Part shown: positions 59,730 through 64,000 of the stretch, piece after piece
How positions within the stretch are numbered: the stretch's first letter is position 1
Layout of the letters: every line of letters starts with the position of its first letter
Source of the DNA: Marchantia polymorpha subsp. ruderalis
Lineage: Eukaryota > Streptophyta > Marchantiopsida > Marchantiales > Marchantiaceae
Reading direction: 5' to 3'
Length of the DNA stretch: 64,000 nucleotides
NCBI GenBank assembly: GCA_037833965.1
Contig: AP031355.1
Span: forward strand, 22,779,501-22,843,500
Program-made: the position numbers and the translations under genes
Notes under the pieces: generated by a model
The model's input: only the letters and a program-made list of their open reading frames with translations
Told to the model about the DNA's origin: nothing
Databases searched by the model: none

Positions 59730-61650
59730 TGCAATTTTACCATGAAAAAAAAGAAAATAATGAAATTTTCATCAAATACTCTATTTACAAAAATGTATTT
59801 AATGATAAGATGTCTATTGTAAATTATGCAAATATTTCATATGATTGTTTTTTTAGGTATTATGAGTTAACTCAAGTGTTGTTATTTCATGGTAATGTGA
59901 TTCTAATGAGCTGTCATACAAGTAAAATCTAGAACTGATTGAAGTAAAAATTGAAAAATTACACTAGACAAATACTTAAGTGGTTCACCCCCAAGTCAAA
60001 TGCTACGTACAAAAAAACTCAATATATATAAAGTTCAGAAGAAAAGAGAAATGAATTTCGAGTTTAATTATTTGCAGTGACAGATAATTTTGACAGATTA
60101 ACTAAACTAATATGCAATTAGGATCCGAGTGAGAACTAAACACAAGTCAAATCCAACAATCTCACTCTTAACTTATGTTGAGTGAACAATAATCTATGTA
60201 ACCTACATAATTACTCAACAGTAAATTTTAAAATGAAATCTAACAAATGTTTCATCTTTAAATTATTAAAATAAGAATTATTATATTGTTACTCTATCAT
60301 GTAAAAATCTGTTATACTATTATAAAATGAATATAAAAAAAATTAATAAAAATGTTAGTAAATTCTATTTCTCCTGCTCATGCAAAATCTGCAAACTAAC
60401 ACTGTCATCTGAAACTTCCCAAATGAATAACTTTGATTAACGCATAAGTTGTATTGAATCTATCGTCAATCTTGGATTAGTTCATTTCTTTTATTAAAAG
60501 ATTATGTGTCTAAAAAAGTGATAACTAATGTTAATGAATTTTATTTTGGTGTACATCACTTGATTTACAACAAGATGTAGTATATTCTGGTTATCATAAT
60601 GAATATTGACAATGCATTGTTTCAATGCTATCTTAGTGATAAGATTATCTAACCAAATAGTTTTCTTTTTCGCTTCTATTATCGTTACATATTCAATTTT
60701 TGTTGTAGATTGAACTATGCTTTTTTACAACATAGGTTTTTAACTAATGAATCTACCATCAAGCGTAAACACATGCTCAATTGTAGATATTGTTTGATCT
60801 AAATTTTGTCTATAGTCAACATTTACATACCCTAACAAAGAGTTGACATTGTGTAATAAACCATCAAGCAATAAGACATAATGTTTAGTACTATTCAAAT
60901 ACATGAGAATCCATATCATTGCTTTTTAGTGAAATTTTACTAGATGTACTTACTCATCTTACCCATCTTTAGATTAATATCAAGTTTTGTACACACCATC
61001 AAATATATGAGACTGCCCACAACTTGGTCATAGGGAACACATGACATTTAATTTTTTCCAATGACAATGGATGGACATTGAAATGCAAAAAGTTTAAAAT
61101 GTGATGCCAAAGTAGTTCATAGTACTTTAGAGTATGTGATGTTGACACTTTCAAGTATACATCAAATGTAATTGACTTGGTTCAACCATAGTCTATTTTT
61201 TTCCAAGTTTATATGAATGTCTATACCAAATATACTCTTCGATTCGCCCAAATCTTTCATCTTGAATGAAGACTTCAATTGGTTCTTGCATCTATCAACG
61301 TCGAATTGGTTCTTCGACAACATGAGCATTTCATTCCCGTAGAGTATTAGAATAATAAGGTTCAAGATCTCATTATTGACATTCATATAAACACAATGAT
61401 CATAAAAACTCAGTGAAAAAATTTATGACTTCATGAATTTGCCAAATCTCATATTCCATTGCATGGTAGGTTGCTTCAATGAGTATAAAGATTTCAATAA
61501 TCTAAAAAAAACTTCTCGTGAAGTCAACAAATAAACTTCTCTTAAAATCAATTGGTTGTTTCATGTAAATTTTGTTATCTAGATATTAATAAAAAAATAT
61601 TGTAACTACGTCCATGTGATCCATAATAAGATTAAATATTAAAGCTAATG
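59730..61650 (-). mobile_element. Ty1/copia LTR-retrotransposon fossil
   Basis: A decayed copia-superfamily (Pseudoviridae-like) relic on the minus strand. The parts seen are reverse-transcriptase sequence at about 61650-60950, with the KSLYSLKQ-like and MKDLGESKSIFGIDIHI-like blocks typical of copia; RNase H sequence at about 60800-60580, with the family's QSTTKIEYV-like block; and then, at 60158, a TGTTGGA start preceded by a purine-rich tract, as at the 3' LTR of many plant copia elements. The LTR probably runs down to about 59730 but its far end is not clear. Gag, protease and integrase parts and the 5' LTR were not recognised. The element is clearly broken in many places, is AT-shifted, and looks old. 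Confidence 0.75.
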
Positions 61651-62800
61651 CACATACCAAACAAATTATAACATACCTCTACATCAAGTTATCATAAGTC
61701 ATTATTTTGACAAGCTTACATAATGTGTATTGTTATACACATATTATATTTATGCTTCATAATCTTTAAGACTAATATTTTTTAGATATGACTTCAATGT
61801 ATATAATTTTCATGGTCAATTTCAACCTGAATTAATCCATGATCTAGCTCTAAATCGGACAAGAATTTTTGCTTGCTTCACATGAATCTCATTCTCAGAT
61901 TACTTCTAGAGAACAATTTCAATCTGAATTCAAGAAAGAATTAATAATACATGAAGTACTTGGTGGAAAAAATGAAGAATTTTTTTTGAGTGTAATATCT
62001 AAACGATTAGATATTCTCTTCTATTGTTTCCCTATGACAATTTAACTCAAAAATACAAATTTTATTTCAAGTTGAAATTGAGAGGAAATTTTCATTCTTG
62101 TGAAAATATACCCATTTTATTCTTCTTATTAGGAGAGAGAAGGGAGTTGGGGGATCAAATTAGTGTTGGAGAAGTTTAATTTCTTGATACATGTCAGGTT
62201 TCAATCATCTAGTCTTGCACTATCAAGTGATCTCATTCATTATATGATATGTACACATTAATTGAAGATATTTTTCAAAATCTTAGTACAATTTGGAATA
62301 TCGAAATTCAGTACAAGGCGTTAAATTTACCAAATAGTTGTCACTCTTTTTAAAGCAATTGAAGCTAGAAAAAAGCTTTGAAAGCTCTTGTACATCTAGG
62401 AAATCACTCGTCTGTTGATCGTTTCTTATGTTCCATTATTATGACTTTAAGTTGTATATATCTATCTGCATGCACATGTAGATTCAATTGTTGGAGGAAT
62501 CCCTCAGATTTGAAATATTACAGTTTCGCGCTTATAAAAAATCCCATGCTTCTCTATTCTTTTCATTTGAAATTATATCAATCATATGTTAGCGCCTGAA
62601 AGTATTCCAGAAAGTTTCAAATAGAAAGTTCTTGCTGGGCAAACCACTGGAGATGGACATTCAGTGATATGAACAATGTCCATGGTACATAATTCACACA
62701 ATCTGCGTTAAAATCCATTCATCCAGCAACCATTAAGATTTTACAATAATACTCTCAGACTCATGAAACAAACAAAATCTTCTCTTTTCTTGGCATCTTG
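61651..62800. other. AT-rich sequence beyond the copia fossil
   Basis: AT-rich DNA that may be the remaining 5' part of the same fossil or neighbouring decayed repeats. No domain or host gene is recognised. Composition returns to normal after about 62800. Confidence 0.5.
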
Positions 62801-63141
62801 CGCAACCTTCTTCTAATCACATTCCAAGATTGTGCAACAAATTAATTATGCGAAACGTGCCAAAATAATTCTGAGCCAAGCATGCACCCTTTGAATCAAA
62901 GTCCACTGATGAAGGACTCCGAGAATAATTCCAAACCTCTTTTTGGCTCACCACATCATCATCATATGGCTGATCGACAGATGGTGCCCCGAGAACGAAA
63001 AATCTGGCTGCTCTTTTGGGTTCCACCAAAATCGGAGTCAATAGGAGAACCGAAAGAATCAAAGAAGGCAAAATTGAAGGCTTCGAGGGGCCCACAGAAC
63101 CGATGAAAATGGGAGGGAGTCCGAGCTTTCACAATTTCCAA

Positions 63142-63237
63142 TTAGTGGCTAAGTGGAGTTCTGAATTTTGAGGTGCTCGGCAGTCCATGTCTATGTCTGA
63201 CTGCAAGTACGTGATCAGCCATCCACTTAGCGACTAA
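63142..63237. repeat. imperfect 16-bp inverted repeat upstream of the last gene
   Basis: TTAGTGGCTAAGTGGA (63142-63157) and its inverted copy with one mismatch (63222-63237) are about 65 bp apart, 240 bp before the start codon of the reductase-like gene. Confidence 0.7.
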
Positions 63238-63386
63238 TCACACACTTTAATCAGGGTCGACAGAGTCCGTCAGAAGGTTTGAGCCAGTGGCTTCAGAATG
63301 TGCAGCCTCACTTGCATTCAGATAAGTCCTCTCGGGGACATTATTGTGTGATTGAAGACTGCTGCCTCGACGAGGACGACCTCTTA

Positions 63387-63415
63387 CAACAACAACAACA
63401 ACAGCAGCAGCAGGA
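63387..63415 (+). repeat. CAA/CAG microsatellite
   Basis: A run of CAA followed by CAG units. In the frame of the downstream start codon it would read as about nine Gln codons, but no in-frame ATG precedes it in this exon. Confidence 0.85.
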
Positions 63416-63479
63416 GGTTGACGAGATCGAGGCATTTGCCCACCTCCCCCGCCGGGCTAGCGAGTGGAAGGAAGGAGCG

Positions 63480-64000
63480 ATGGCCACCGAAGGTTTGGGG
63501 TTTTTGGGCTTGGGCATCATGGGTGTAGCCATGGCAAAGAATTTGCTGAAGCTCGGTGTGCCCGTGTGTGTGTGGAATCGCTCGCCTGAGAAGGTGCGAA
63601 TTTGGAAGGCTGAATGAATGTTGTATAGAGGAAAAGGTTGCATCTGCTCATGACGTCGTGAATTTGTTGGTTGGTGCGCGAATGGGGTACTGGGTTGTCA
63701 GCTCTGCTGAACCGCACATTGTTGCAGCAGTGGCATGTATTCGAGCACTCAGTGTCAAGGCTCAGTGACAGCGTCCGCTGCTTGTAGGTCTTGGCTGCGG
63801 TCGGTAATTAAGGTCGTCACGTTTCTGACTCTGCATTGACAAATTTGCATTGTTTCTCGGATTCCATCGTCAGCGCCGGAGGAAATTCGATCTTGGATCT
63901 TGTCACAGATCCATCTATGACACCCCCAGCCATGGCAGTTGCCTGTTCCGTCTGAATTGTGAGCAAAATGATCTAGCGTCTCCTGAGTTGCGTCCAATGT
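63480..64000 (+). CDS. glyoxylate/succinic semialdehyde reductase-like, first exon (cut by the window edge)
   Basis: The first exon, 63480-63593, encodes 38 residues: the Rossmann start [20 protein letters not shown], then [12 protein letters not shown], and a donor GTGCGA. This is the NAD(P)-binding beta-alpha-beta start of the beta-hydroxyacid dehydrogenase family and is closest to plant GLYR enzymes, which detoxify glyoxylate and succinic semialdehyde with NADPH. The Asn-Arg after the second strand fits NADPH use. Later exons were not found in the remaining 400 bp, so the gene continues past the edge. The ATG at 63480 sits in a good context (GCGATGGCC). The frame stays open upstream to 63231, so an added N-terminal targeting part from an earlier exon is possible. 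Confidence 0.7.

Noticed and set aside
1-64000. tRNA, rRNA or CRISPR arrays
   Set aside because: I scanned for T-loop-like GGTTCGA contexts and regularly spaced repeats and saw none with a supporting fold or regular spacer pattern. The 261-bp array has no spacers.

Overview
The window looks like nuclear DNA of a land plant, most likely a bryophyte (a liverwort- or moss-like genome; this placement is inference). Its genes have many short exons with GT-AG introns, their products match plant families (NDH-complex subunit NdhN with a transit peptide, plant-type cinnamyl alcohol dehydrogenase, APC7, NUP50, cytosolic ENGase), and gene islands of ordinary base composition alternate with very AT-rich, CpG-poor islands.

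Layout. 1-7.7 kb: intergenic sequence full of microsatellites, with a possible exon end at the left edge. 7.7-10.8 kb (+): six-exon cinnamyl alcohol dehydrogenase. 11.8-14.5 kb (-): four-exon folate-receptor-like type I membrane protein, convergent with the first. 16.6-21.4 kb (-): eleven-exon endo-beta-N-acetylglucosaminidase (GH85). 24.5-26.9 kb (-): seven-exon proteasome assembly chaperone 2. 27.5-34.6 kb: AT-rich island with a ~261-bp tandem array and LTR-like relics. 35.4-37.9 kb (+): four-exon ndhN. 41.8-43.3 kb (-): single-exon NUP50-like RanBP1-domain nucleoporin. 45.8-50.4 kb: second AT-rich island, no gene seen. 51.5-58.3 kb (+): nineteen-exon APC7. 58.7-62.7 kb: third AT-rich island holding a decayed Ty1/copia fossil. 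63.5 kb to the edge (+): first exon of a glyoxylate/succinic semialdehyde reductase-like gene.

The genes are unrelated housekeeping genes and show no operon-like or cluster logic. Seven complete coding sequences could be built with consistent reading phase at every junction: CAD 375 aa, folate-receptor-like 317, ENGase 749, PAC2 263, NdhN 270, NUP50 492, APC7 about 613 (one APC7 junction is uncertain). I found no convincing new multi-gene system. The most unusual signals are a scatter of perfect short inverted repeats in introns and spacers (the best has an 18-bp stem with a 4-nt loop inside an ndhN intron), the 261-bp tandem array, an intron that stays in frame and could give an alternative isoform, and a G-quadruplex-type tract upstream of NUP50.
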